A stretch of DNA of 14,446 nt from Bacillota bacterium (GCA_023409755.1 JAEYRA010000072.1:1-14446); one strand, 5' to 3'; shown: positions 1 to 6,881, numbered from the stretch's first letter. Numbers and translations: made by a program. Notes: generated from the letters alone by a model not told the origin.

Positions 1-170
1 TCCGCATGGCCAGCCGTGCCGTGGCCCTTCTGGAGCAGGGCATCGGCAACCGCGCCGTGGGCATCCGTCAGAATGAGATCTTCGACATGGACATCACCGA
101 AGCGCTGCAGGCACCGCGGGTGTTCCGCAAGGAGCTCTACGATTTGGTCAACCAGCTGGCGACGGCCTAG
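1..170 (+). CDS. pfkA: 6-phosphofructokinase, C-terminal fragment
   Basis: This is the last 55 or so residues of ATP-dependent 6-phosphofructokinase, which phosphorylates fructose 6-phosphate in glycolysis in the cytoplasm. The reading frame has codons starting at 3, 6 and so on, and ends with TAG at 168-170. The tail reads roughly ASRAVALLEQGIGNRAVGI, then a NEIFDMDI-like segment and a final helix ending in NQLATA. This is the usual PfkA end: the small-domain helix, the 'VGI..N.I.D.DI.EAL' strand and a closing helix. The catalytic and allosteric residues lie outside the window. A clear intrinsic terminator follows within 40 bp, so this is the last gene of its transcript. The identification rests on the C-terminal pattern alone. 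A pyrophosphate-dependent relative is possible but less likely. Confidence 0.88.
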   Translation, partial: RMASRAVALLEQGIGNRAVGIRQNEIFDMDITEALQAPRVFRKELYDLVNQLATA

Positions 171-205
171 GAGAGAGGAACGGTACTGGTTACAACAGAT
201 TTTTG

Positions 206-238
206 CCGCCCGATGCATGTGCGTCGGGTGGTTTTTTT
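206..238 (+). terminator. Intrinsic terminator of pfkA
   Basis: An 8-bp stem (206-213 with 224-231, one G-T wobble) is followed immediately by seven Ts (232-238). It lies 36 bp after the pfkA stop codon and in its orientation. Confidence 0.88.
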
Positions 239-308
239 GTTGGGTGAGGATGGAACGCAAGGGCGATATTTCTAGACCCTTTGTTCAGACAGCAAAACTT
301 TCTATGAA

Positions 309-981
309 CGGCGCTGCCGCGGGCGGCACTTTTGGATGGCGCCAAAAGTGCCCAAAAGCGCCTAGGGTGCGGACGAGTTTCCAAGGCCGGACGACCGGCA
401 CAAGCCTGGGAGCCAACGGCGGTAACTCGCAAGGGCATTGCTTAGCAATCCCCTTGCTCAAACATCCCGCCCGTTGTCGCCGGATTCCTGCCGCCGGTCG
501 TCCAGGAGAAACTCGAACGCACCCGATGGGAACGAAGGAAAACGTCTAAAGGGATTGCATCCCATCGCATTGCTCCGCAATGCTCGCTCTGCTCTCAACG
601 ATTCCGACGAATCGTCTGCCGCAGGACGGGGACAGCGTTCCTTTGGAATCCCTGCCATGGCATGAAACGGGTCAAGAGCTTCTCTTAGCAGCCGCGTCGC
701 AGGGTTACCCCGCAGCGGCACGAACCAGTTTGCTCGTTGCAAGTAACCCTCTTAGCAGCCGCCGGGCGGTTCATCCGCCCAAGGCACCACACAACCCGTT
801 TGTGGCACACCCCCTTCCCGCCCGCAGGCGCGTTTCCTCGTAAAAACCCAGCACGACCAGCGCAACCAAAAGCCCGCCAGCGACATGCGCGGTGGCGGGC
901 TTAATTACACTCGTGTCGAGCACTCCTAACTCGAGCCCGTCGCGCAAGCGGCGGGCTCGACAGAGAAGCGCAAGCGGAGCG
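309..981 (+). repeat. Long structured intergenic repeat, copy 1
   Basis: This is the first of three related copies of a non-coding element, filling the gap between convergent pfkA and argJ. Landmarks in order: an invariant head hairpin (325-335 with 342-352, 11 bp perfect, loop ATGGCG); long-range closing helices P1 (374-381 with 508-515) and P2 (389-399 with 493-503, 11 bp perfect); an internal hairpin (429-435 with 451-457, with an inner 5-bp stem); the conserved string AACATCCCGCCC near 460; a GGGCGG/CCGCCC hairpin near 764-780; a hairpin at 870-879 with 893-902 whose apical 13 bases (GCGACATGCGCGG) are identical in every copy; and a tail hairpin at 931-943 with 948-960 closed by a GCAA tetraloop. 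The element ends right against the argJ stop codon at 982. Open frames crossing it are not conserved between copies. It could be a structured RNA, a terminator cassette or a MITE-like element. No transposase is present. Confidence 0.85.
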
Positions 982-2181
982 TCACGTGCGATAATCCCCG
1001 TTGATCTTCACGTAGTCGTAGGTCAGGTCGCAGGTGAGCATGAAGTCGGAGCAGGGGCCCTGGTGGAAATCGACCCGCAGCAGCACCTCCGGCTGCTGGA
1101 GGGCGGCGAGGGCGGCTTCCTCATCGAAGGGCAGGGCCTGGCCGCCGGCGCACACCGGCACCGCGCCGATGAACACGTCGACGAGGTTCGGGTTGAAGGA
1201 CGCGCCGGAGTAGCCCGCCGCCGTGAGGATGCGCCCCCAGTTGGCGTCGCAGCCGAAGGCCGCGGTCTTGACGAGGGGCGACTTGGCGATGGCCTGGGCC
1301 ACTTTCAGCGCGTCGTCGGGGGTGGGCAGGCCGGAGACGCGCACTTCCAGCAGCTTGGTCGCGCCTTCGCCGTCGGCGGCCAGCATGCGTGCCAGCCGGT
1401 GGCAGCAGGAGGTCAGCGCGGCCACGAAGGCCTCGCACTCGTCGGTGCCGGCGATGATCTCGCGGTTGCCGGCCAGGCCGTTGGCCAACACCACGGCCTT
1501 GTCGCACACCGAGGTGTCGCCATCCACCGACACACGGTTGAAGCTCTTGGCGGCCGCCCGGCGCAGGGCGTGGCCCAGTGCGTCGGCGTTGATGGCGCAG
1601 TCGGTGGTGATGACGGCGATCATCGTGGCCATGTCGGGGTGGATCATGCCGGACCCCTTGCACATGGCGCCGATGCGCACGGCCTTGCCGCCCACCGTGA
1701 GCGTCGCCGTGGCTTCCTTGGGGTGGGTGTCGGTCGTCATGATGGCCCGGGCTGCGTCAGCGCCGCCCTCTGCCGAGAGGGCCGCCGCCGCCGCGGCGAT
1801 GCCCACGAAGACCTTCTCCATAGGGAGGGCCACGCCGATGACGCCGGTGGAACCGGTCAGCACGTCGGCGGGGTCGCAGCCCACGGCGTCGGCCACCAGG
1901 CGTGCCATGGTGAGGGCGTCCTCATCGCCGCGCTCGCCCACGCAGGCATTGGCGCAGCCGGCGTTGATGACCACGGCCTGGGCCAGGCCGTTGGCCACGT
2001 TGCGCCGGGCCAGCTGCAGGCTGTGGCCTTTTACGACGTTGCGGGTGAAGATGCCCGCCGCCGTGCAGGGCATGTCGCTCACGACCAATGCTAGGTCGGC
2101 GTTGCCGTTCTTCTTGAGCCCGCAGGCCACGCCGGCGGCTCGGAACCCTTGGGGGAAGGTGACACCACGGTTGATGCTCAT
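982..2181 (-). CDS. argJ: Bifunctional ornithine acetyltransferase / N-acetylglutamate synthase
   Basis: ArgJ moves the acetyl group from N-acetylornithine to glutamate, closing the acetyl cycle of arginine synthesis. Some members can also acetylate glutamate from acetyl-CoA. The 399-residue product has the family's normal length. The self-cleavage site is present: HPDMATMI at 181-188, with Thr186 as the new N-terminal nucleophile after cleavage between Ala185 and Thr186. Other hallmarks are KGSGMIHPDM just before it, LAADGEGATK at about 267-276, CDANWGRIL at about 311-319, and the characteristic C-terminal TCDLTYDYVKINGDYRT. I chose the ATG at 2181 because an AGGAG motif lies 8 nt before it; the in-frame GTG at 2190 directly abuts that motif and is too close. 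No other arg genes are visible, so the gene appears isolated here. Its stop codon is flush with repeat copy 1. Whether it is mono- or bifunctional cannot be read from the sequence. Confidence 0.96.
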   Translation of the reverse strand: MSINRGVTFPQGFRAAGVACGLKKNGNADLALVVSDMPCTAAGIFTRNVVKGHSLQLARRNVANGLAQAVVINAGCANACVGERGDEDALTMARLVADAVGCDPADVLTGSTGVIGVALPMEKVFVGIAAAAAALSAEGGADAARAIMTTDTHPKEATATLTVGGKAVRIGAMCKGSGMIHPDMATMIAVITTDCAINADALGHALRRAAAKSFNRVSVDGDTSVCDKAVVLANGLAGNREIIAGTDECEAFVAALTSCCHRLARMLAADGEGATKLLEVRVSGLPTPDDALKVAQAIAKSPLVKTAAFGCDANWGRILTAAGYSGASFNPNLVDVFIGAVPVCAGGQALPFDEEAALAALQQPEVLLRVDFHQGPCSDFMLTCDLTYDYVKINGDYRT

Positions 2182-2186
2182 TGCGT

Positions 2187-2505
2187 TCACTCCTGTGCGG
2201 TTGATGGTAGGGCGGGTTCGCCCTCGAGGCTATCGTCAAGCTCCAGCACCAGTTCCAGTGCCAGGTCTACGAGGTTTGTACGGATTTCGGCGCGGCTGTT
2301 CCACTCCCGGTCGCTCCACTGGAGGCCGCTGAGGTCGTCGCCGCCATAGAGAATCTGGCCCAGCGCCCGGATGGCGCAAGGCCGAGGGCCGTGATGGCGT
2401 TGTGAAACAACGCCATAGCCGCATGGATAGCGGCGTAAGGCCCGAGCGCCCCATCGTCACGCCTCGGAATTGCGCCACCGCAAAGAACACGGCGGCATAG
2501 GCCCT
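2187..2505 (-). pseudogene. Frameshifted remnant of an unrecognised gene upstream of argJ
   Basis: No single frame gives a convincing protein here, but protein-like sequence moves through the three minus frames in order. A first stretch near 2455-2505 reads like AYAAVFFAVAQFRG. A second near 2370-2450 reads DDGALGPYAAIHAAMALFHN. A last one (about 2187-2366) reads ALGQILYGGDDLSGLQWSDR and continues to NLVDLALELVLELDDSLEGE before a TGA at 2189-2187. The last part has typical acidic, amphipathic coding character. Two frameshifts would join the three pieces into about 100 residues. The stop lies 5 bases before the argJ start, and the argJ ribosome binding site sits beside it, so the intact ancestor was probably translationally coupled to argJ. 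I do not recognise the family. An alternative is a run of sequencing errors in a real gene. Confidence 0.5.
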
Positions 2506-2620
2506 CCGATGGTTTGGTATAGTCTACCACAATGGGGCGGGGGAGGAAAGCGAAAAGGGGCGCGCCGCCAGTACGATCCACCCCTTCCTGCTGTGACCTC
2601 CGTGGGGCTGGGGGCAATAG

Positions 2621-2653
2621 AAAAGCTTCCGCCTTGCGCAGGCGGAAGCTTTT
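2621..2653 (-). terminator. Terminator after the MACPF gene (symmetric)
   Basis: A perfect 13-bp stem (2621-2633 with 2641-2653) with a 7-base loop; each arm ends in AAAA/TTTT, so it could work in both directions. It lies about 50 bp downstream of the minus-strand MACPF gene, which it most likely terminates. Confidence 0.85.
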
Positions 2654-2701
2654 GAACGTCGCAGGGGTTTGCCGGTCGGAGGTGATTGCCCGGCGCTCGG
2701 C

Positions 2702-4267
2702 CTATTCCTTGCGCATGGCCAGGTAGACGTATTTCCCGTCGGCGTCTTTGTTCAGGTCCGCTGCATTGGACACCCATTCCCAGTTGGAGGGGAGGGTATA
2801 GGAGCCGCTGTTGCTGGTGTAGACCCCTCGGATCTCCTTCAGGCGTGGGGTCTCGCTGTTCCCGGGGTCTGTTTTGGTGCACAGGTAGATGTATTTTCCG
2901 CCGGCGTTCTTGTTCAGGTCCACGGAGATCTTTTTGTAGCCCTTCACACTGGCGCTGGAGCTGTCGCCCACCGCCAGCTTCAGATCGGTGATGGCGTTGG
3001 TCCGGTCGGTGGAGAGTCTGTAGGCAAGGTAGATGTAGTCGCCGCCTGCACCCTTGTTGGCATCCATGACCTCTTCGTTGTCGGTGCCGGGGTTCAGTTT
3101 TACTTTCACAAAGCCATTGGGGATTTGCTTGAGGGCATCCGCGCTCTCCGGCTCGCTGTAAACGCCGATTTCGGTGATGTACAGTTTGACCGGGTCCAAC
3201 AAGAGCAGTTCGCTCTGGGACTTCTTTGCCAGTTCTTCAAACGTGCTTTCCAAGCTGGCAGCGGCGGCCGCGTCATCCACCAGCTCCCAGATGGGCAGCA
3301 TGGCCTTGTCAAAATCGCCGATGCCGCTGATGACCGGTTTGTTGGCGATGGACTTCACCCACTCGGCATATTTGCCGGAGATTTCCTCAGGGCTGTTGCC
3401 CGTCAGGTTGTCGCCACCCTTGGATCTAAACGACATCGTGGAATGGTCGGTGACCACCTTGGCCTTCTTCTCAGTTGCCGCGTCCACCTTGGTGGAAAAG
3501 GACTTATAGGCTGCGGCCACATTCGCGTCCAGCGATTCCTTGGTTTGCTGGGAGGTGTTGCGGTACAGGAAGTTCAACTCCGCCCGGCCGCCCAGGTAGT
3601 ACTGCATAATCAGGTGCGTGCCGTACTTCTTGAAAATCTTCTCGGGGTTGGAGACGGCATAGGCCTTCACATCGTCGATGAACGCCTCGTTCAGCTTCTT
3701 TTTCAGCACGCTGTCGCCCACCTGGTAGTACTGCTCCCCCGTCCGGTGGTACTGGATGTACTTGATCAGGGTCTGCTGCTCGGTCAGGCTCTGGGAGATG
3801 CTGTAGTCTGTCTTGAGGCTCCCGCTGAAAAACACACCCTTGTACTTACTGTCGGAGGATATTTTCATGGAGCTGTAAAAATCGCTGGCGGTGTTGGAGA
3901 ACAGGTAATCCACGTCCGACCCCGTATTTGTCACCAGCTCAAAGTCGGTCACTTTCAGCTTGCTGCCGTCGATGATGGGATAGGCCTTGTTGATGCTCTT
4001 GGAGTCGATGTAGCCGTCATTGAGCACGTTGTAGCCGTAGAGCAGGTAGTTCGTGATGGGCTCGCCCTGCAGCAGACCGCCCTCCTCTTCCGCCTCTTCC
4101 CCCTCTTCCTCGTTCAGGTTGATGAATGTGCCGAGCGTTTCGCCGCTGGCGAACACTTCCACATCCTCCCGGTCTCTGTTGGGCTTGGCCGTGCCGGAGC
4201 AGCCGGTGCTGGCCAGCAGCAACACAGCCGCCAGCATCAAGGACAAGGTTTTCAAAGTTCTTTTCAC
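2702..4267 (-). CDS. MACPF-domain lipoprotein with C-terminal beta-prism-like repeats
   Basis: The 521-residue product carries a lipoprotein signal peptide: basic MKRTLKTL, a hydrophobic core and a cysteine at residue 23 (ASTGC, a slightly loose lipobox), so it should be anchored outside the membrane. An acidic linker rich in E follows (about 53-62). The membrane-attack-complex/perforin signature is present as YGTH at 215-218, six residues, then GGR at 226-228, with flanking sequence typical of the MACPF fold. The C-terminal third (about 360-521) holds three near-copies of a D-x-N-K-x-A-x-G-x-Y-[IV]-Y-L motif at about 402, 450 and 504, spaced 48 and 54 residues. This resembles the three-fold beta-prism (MABP-like) domain that follows MACPF in some bacterial members. 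A role in pore formation or attachment is inferred. I chose the GTG at 4267 because GGGGA lies 8 nt upstream; a TTG at 4273 is too close to it. It is divergent from a TetR gene. The target is unknown. Confidence 0.85.
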   Translation of the reverse strand: MKRTLKTLSLMLAAVLLLASTGCSGTAKPNRDREDVEVFASGETLGTFINLNEEEGEEAEEEGGLLQGEPITNYLLYGYNVLNDGYIDSKSINKAYPIIDGSKLKVTDFELVTNTGSDVDYLFSNTASDFYSSMKISSDSKYKGVFFSGSLKTDYSISQSLTEQQTLIKYIQYHRTGEQYYQVGDSVLKKKLNEAFIDDVKAYAVSNPEKIFKKYGTHLIMQYYLGGRAELNFLYRNTSQQTKESLDANVAAAYKSFSTKVDAATEKKAKVVTDHSTMSFRSKGGDNLTGNSPEEISGKYAEWVKSIANKPVISGIGDFDKAMLPIWELVDDAAAAASLESTFEELAKKSQSELLLLDPVKLYITEIGVYSEPESADALKQIPNGFVKVKLNPGTDNEEVMDANKGAGGDYIYLAYRLSTDRTNAITDLKLAVGDSSSASVKGYKKISVDLNKNAGGKYIYLCTKTDPGNSETPRLKEIRGVYTSNSGSYTLPSNWEWVSNAADLNKDADGKYVYLAMRKE

Positions 4268-4327
4268 GAGCAATCTCCCCCTATGTAGTCGGTATGGCTT
4301 GGCATTATCTGTCCGTTTTGGATCTCG

Positions 4328-4353
4328 CCGTTGCCCCGACCGGGGGACAACGG
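4328..4353. promoter_or_regulatory. Inverted repeat between the MACPF and TetR genes
   Basis: CCGTTG-CCCC (4328-4337) pairs with GGGG-CAACGG (4343-4353, one bulged A at 4347) around a 5-base loop. It lies about 60 bp upstream of the MACPF start, so it could be a leader hairpin in that transcript or a protein-binding site. No T-run follows on either strand, so a terminator is unlikely. Confidence 0.4.
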
Positions 4354-4388
4354 TATACTGAAATGGACAAACGTTGATTAAATACCGC

Positions 4389-4406
4389 AGTCACTGACTA
4401 AAGTCT
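4389..4406. promoter_or_regulatory. Candidate TetR-type operator in the divergent region
   Basis: Two overlapping short palindromes sit here: AGTCA-C-TGACT (4389-4399) and GACT-AA-AGTC (starting at 4396). They are 33-50 bp upstream of the TetR start, where an autoregulatory operator is expected. TTGATT at 4374-4379 could be a -35 element, but I see no good -10 at the right distance. Operator function is inferred from position and symmetry only. Confidence 0.4.
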
Positions 4407-4438
4407 TAATACCACAGCTTGATGAGGTTCAAACACAG

Positions 4439-5080
4439 ATGGAGAAATTCGATCAAAAAGAGACCGGCTCCACCCGCAGGAAGGAGCAGGCAGCGCGGAC
4501 AAAGGCGCGGCTGTATGAGACCGCAGACCGCCTGTTTCAGCAATATGGGTACGACACGGTTAGCGTGGATGCCATTGTGGAGGCGGCCGGGGTTTCCAAG
4601 GGTGCGTTCTATGTGTATTTTGAGTCCAAGGACGCGCTTGCCTCGGCGCTGATTGCCGACCATGTGAACCGAGTGGACATGGATTACCAGGCGTTTCTGG
4701 ATGGCCTGCCGACGGGCCAATCGGTGGCGGATAATCTGTTGGCCCTTGTGGACAAGATCTTTGACGTGCTTGAGGGGCATGTGGGCTGCACCCGCATGCG
4801 TGTGCTCTACAAGTCACAGTTGGTCAATGCCGAGCATACGCAGAAGGCCTCAAGCTACAGCCGTGCGCTCTATTCCATGCTCCACAACGTGCTGGAAGGG
4901 GGCATCCGCCGGGGAGAGTTCCGGTCAACGCTCTCGGCGGAGGAGGGGAGCCGGCTTCTGCTGCTGGCCATGCGCGGCTTGACCTATGAGTGGTGCATCC
5001 GGTATCCGGATTATGATGTGAAGACGCAGGCGCGGCAGCTCTTTACCCTCTTGCTCGAAGGGATTCGGAGCAGGGATTGA
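4439..5080 (+). CDS. TetR/AcrR family transcriptional regulator
   Basis: The 213-residue product has the TetR/AcrR layout and length. The N-terminal DNA-binding domain spans about residues 15-65: a first helix (TKARLYETADRLFQQYG), then the helix-turn-helix VDAIVEAAGVSKGAFYVYF at about 43-61, followed by the usual 'SKDAL' helix start. The rest is a helical ligand-binding and dimerisation domain with no feature that identifies a ligand. The ATG at 4439 is the only sensible start for the full domain. Its ribosome binding site is weak (TGAGG, about 13 nt upstream), which suggests low expression. Divergent arrangement with the MACPF lipoprotein suggests that it represses that gene and itself from the shared 171-bp region; this is inferred. 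A strong terminator follows. Confidence 0.93.
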   Translation: MEKFDQKETGSTRRKEQAARTKARLYETADRLFQQYGYDTVSVDAIVEAAGVSKGAFYVYFESKDALASALIADHVNRVDMDYQAFLDGLPTGQSVADNLLALVDKIFDVLEGHVGCTRMRVLYKSQLVNAEHTQKASSYSRALYSMLHNVLEGGIRRGEFRSTLSAEEGSRLLLLAMRGLTYEWCIRYPDYDVKTQARQLFTLLLEGIRSRD

Positions 5081-5089
5081 TGCAGGCTG

Positions 5090-5120
5090 ACAAGGCCCCT
5101 CACACGAGGGGCCTTGTTTT
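5090..5120 (+). terminator. Intrinsic terminator of the TetR gene
   Basis: A perfect 12-bp stem (5090-5101 with 5106-5117), loop ACAC, ending in four Ts (5117-5120). It starts 10 bp after the TetR stop. Confidence 0.9.
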
Positions 5121-5150
5121 GTGCTGGCGGGCTGGGTTGGCGCCGGACGC

Positions 5151-5185
5151 AAAAAACAACCGCCCGGATGGTCGCCGGGCGGTTG
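5151..5185 (-). terminator. Intrinsic terminator of the 28-codon ORF transcript
   Basis: On the minus strand a perfect 11-bp stem (5175-5185 with 5157-5167) is followed by six Ts (A-run 5151-5156 on the plus strand). The only minus-strand gene candidate upstream of it is the small ORF at 5264-5350. Confidence 0.85.
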
Positions 5186-5223
5186 GAAGGAGTACAGGAA
5201 GAAGGTCTCTTGCACTATGTCAA

Positions 5224-5239
5224 CCGGCGTTGCCGCCGG
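5224..5239 (-). other. GNRA-capped hairpin in the small ORF's 3' region
   Basis: Read on the minus strand this is CCGGCG-GCAA-CGCCGG, a perfect 6-bp stem with a GCAA tetraloop, between the small ORF stop and its terminator. No T-run follows. It may protect the transcript end or be part of a small RNA. Confidence 0.4.
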
Positions 5240-5263
5240 GAGGAGATCGATAAGTAACCCTGT

Positions 5264-5350
5264 TCACCAGGGGTGGTGGGGCAGGCCCGCGAGCAACAGT
5301 TCCGCCAGGGCACGGTCCTGCTCGGCTTTGCGCCGATCTTCCTTGGTCAT
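5264..5350 (-). CDS. 28-residue small protein, hypothetical
   Basis: A short ORF starts at ATG 5350 and encodes MTKEDRRKAEQDRALAELLL followed by AGLPHHPW. The N-terminal 20 residues form a plausible charged amphipathic helix, and the end is short and proline/histidine-rich. A strong GGGAGG lies about 8 nt before the ATG, and the transcript appears complete: a -35-like and weak -10 region at 5408-5436, a hairpin after the stop, and an intrinsic terminator at 5151-5185. No membrane segment or signal peptide is visible. I do not recognise the family. It could be a real small protein or a leader peptide of a small RNA; the good RBS and isolated transcription unit favour translation. Confidence 0.55.
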   Translation of the reverse strand: MTKEDRRKAEQDRALAELLLAGLPHHPW

Positions 5351-5393
5351 TGGTTCCGCCTCCCTTCCCTTTGTTTGATCTCATTCTAGATGG

Positions 5394-5436
5394 AAACTGT
5401 TACCAGTTTGTTACGGGAGTGTGAACGAATTGTAAA
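5394..5436 (-). promoter_or_regulatory. Promoter and palindrome upstream of the 28-codon ORF
   Basis: On the minus strand TTTACA (5436-5431, five of six matches to the -35 consensus) is followed after 17 bp by TAACAA (5413-5408), a weak -10. A perfect palindrome AAACTG-TTAC-CAGTTT (5394-5409) overlaps the -10 and probable start point, a typical repressor-site position. The region is clearly AT-richer than its surroundings. Confidence 0.4.
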
Positions 5437-5454
5437 CAAATTAATTGCACGGAA

Positions 5455-5626
5455 CATTTAGGGGTGGCGCGGGGCTGGGAGGGACAGGCGCGGCGTGTAT
5501 CGGCCCGCCCGTGCCACTGGCAGCCTATCGTCGGTCATGGGGACGGACCCAGGGATTGGACGGGGAACTGCCGGGCGGCAACACCGATGGACCCGCGTGG
5601 GTGGGAGGGAGAACCCCACCCCACGC
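5455..5626. other. Gap with no recognisable gene
   Basis: Between the small ORF promoter and the terminator of the DUF4349 gene I see no credible ORF with a ribosome binding site. It contains a G/C-rich inverted repeat (5595-5605 with 5615-5626, one unpaired base) just outside the terminator. Long plus-strand frames across it run on through the antisense of the neighbouring gene and are judged spurious. Confidence 0.5.
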
Positions 5627-5654
5627 AAAACCGCGCCCGGCGAACCGGACGCGG
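5627..5654 (-). terminator. Intrinsic terminator of the DUF4349 gene
   Basis: On the minus strand CCGCGTCCGG-TTCG-CCGGGCGCGG forms a 10-bp stem (one T-G wobble) with a stable UUCG loop, then TTTT (5630-5627). It lies 22 bp after the stop codon. Confidence 0.88.
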
Positions 5655-5676
5655 CGTGCGGTTGGTGGGAGAGATA

Positions 5677-6678
5677 TCAGGCCTTGGGCGGTACCGGGGG
5701 GCGGGGAGCCGGGCGGCGGCGGTTGGCGCGGCGTACCAGCAGCACCACCACCAGCACGAAGGCCGCGATGATGAGCAGCGGGATGGACAGGTACCCCAGC
5801 ACCATGAGGACGGCGCCGATGGCGTTCATCGTCCAGTTGACGGAGCTGCGGAAGGCCAGCGAGATTTTGCGTCCGATGGTACCAAAGCCCCAGAACTGCA
5901 CGGGGCGGTCACCTTCGTCGTCGATGACGACGGGCTTCTCAGGCTGGCGGACGGAGATGGTGACGGTGGAGTAGCCGACCTGGTTGTCCATCAGGCGAAG
6001 CTGGCCCTTGCACAGTTCAATCTCTTGCTGCACCTGGTTGAGCTGCTCGCGCACCTTCAGGATGTCGTCGATCTTCTCGGCCTTCTTGAGCACCTCCAGC
6101 AGCTGAATCTCCTGGGCCTGGGCGTTGCGCAGCTGGCTGGCGAGGTCGGTGTACTGGTCGGTCACGTCCTGGCTGGACATCCGGCTTTCCAGCACGCGGC
6201 CCAGGGTACCCACGGCGGCGGTGAAGGACTGCAGCTTCTCTGGCGGGACACGCACGGTGATGGTGCTGGTCTCATATTGTCCTTCGCCATAGAACTCGGA
6301 TCCGGCAACGTAACCGCCGGCTTCGCCCACGGCCTTCTGTACCCCGGCCAGCACGGCCTTCGGGTCGTCGGCTTCCAGCGACAGGGTGACGGTATAGATC
6401 ATCTTCTTGCCGGAGGCTGCCACGTTGCCGGTGTCGATGGGCGGCAGGTTCCCGGTGTCGCCGCCAGAGAGGGTGGTCGACCCGTTGCCACTGGCGACGG
6501 CGGCAGAGGTCGCCTGGGCCTCTGCTTGGTCTTGGGCGGGGTACTCCCCAGACTCGTAGTTGGTGGATTCCTCCGCGGCGGGTGCAGACGATGCGGGGCT
6601 CGACGCGCAGCCGGACAGGATGAGCAGCAGCGCCAGCAACAGCGCGGGCAGCCACAGTCTTCGCTTCAGGTTCCTCAT
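5677..6678 (-). CDS. DUF4349 domain-containing lipoprotein
   Basis: The 333-residue product starts with a lipoprotein signal (basic MRNLKRR, Leu-rich core, LSGC with Cys24). A Ser/Ala/Thr-rich linker (25-90) is followed by the DUF4349 core (about 90-315): IYTVTLSLEADDP, a TITVRVPPEKLQ strand, a long coiled-coil segment (about 177-232, with VREQLNQVQQEIE), then VGYSTVTISVR. A transmembrane helix at about 286-316 and a basic proline-rich cytoplasmic tail (RRANRRRPAPRPP) end it. It should be tethered at both ends, with the coiled coil outside. The family's function is not established; roles in the cell envelope are assumed. The ATG at 6678 has AAGGAGG 7 nt upstream. It appears to be a single-gene unit with its own terminator. 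Confidence 0.92.
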   Translation of the reverse strand: MRNLKRRLWLPALLLALLLILSGCASSPASSAPAAEESTNYESGEYPAQDQAEAQATSAAVASGNGSTTLSGGDTGNLPPIDTGNVAASGKKMIYTVTLSLEADDPKAVLAGVQKAVGEAGGYVAGSEFYGEGQYETSTITVRVPPEKLQSFTAAVGTLGRVLESRMSSQDVTDQYTDLASQLRNAQAQEIQLLEVLKKAEKIDDILKVREQLNQVQQEIELCKGQLRLMDNQVGYSTVTISVRQPEKPVVIDDEGDRPVQFWGFGTIGRKISLAFRSSVNWTMNAIGAVLMVLGYLSIPLLIIAAFVLVVVLLVRRANRRRPAPRPPVPPKA

Positions 6679-6813
6679 GGTCGCTCCTCCTTGCTCCCTT
6701 TTCCCATCGGACGGACGGGGAGGTAGGAAAGTTCCTTACTGGGAAGGGCTGCTTGGCGGCGAACACTCCATGTCAATCCAGCAACACAGGCAAAGCACTG
6801 CACTGCGATTTTG

Positions 6814-6841
6814 TTGCATTTTGGGGGATGTATACTATAAT
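6814..6841 (+). promoter_or_regulatory. SigA-type promoter of the phosphotransferase gene
   Basis: A perfect TATAAT -10 (6836-6841) lies about 40 bp upstream of the start codon. TTGCAT (6814-6819) sits 16 bp before it as a moderate -35. The stretch from 6807 to 6880 is AT-rich compared with the flanks. Confidence 0.65.
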
Positions 6842-6881
6842 AAAATGCTTGTTATGTGCAATCGTTGAATAAGGGGAAGGA

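Noticed and set aside
309..981. Insertion sequence or integron attC-like site
   Set aside because: No transposase or integrase frame, no clear target duplication, and the multi-helix layout does not fit attC.
892..2094. Long plus-strand frame (400 codons) opposite argJ
   Set aside because: It is a GC-rich antisense shadow of a clear argJ, with no ribosome binding site and a low-complexity product.
2669..4288. Plus-strand frame (539 codons) opposite the MACPF gene
   Set aside because: The minus strand encodes recognisable signal peptide and MACPF motifs; the plus product is a Val/Gly/His-rich shadow.
4925..5215. Minus-strand frame (96 codons) starting after the 28-codon ORF
   Set aside because: It reads through two strong terminator hairpins and antisense to the TetR gene end.
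5464..6726. Plus-strand frame (420 codons) opposite DUF4349
   Set aside because: It runs antisense through a recognised lipoprotein gene and its terminator and has no RBS.
6771..6776. Perfect TTGACA on the minus strand upstream of the DUF4349 gene
   Set aside because: No acceptable -10 element lies 15-19 bp downstream.
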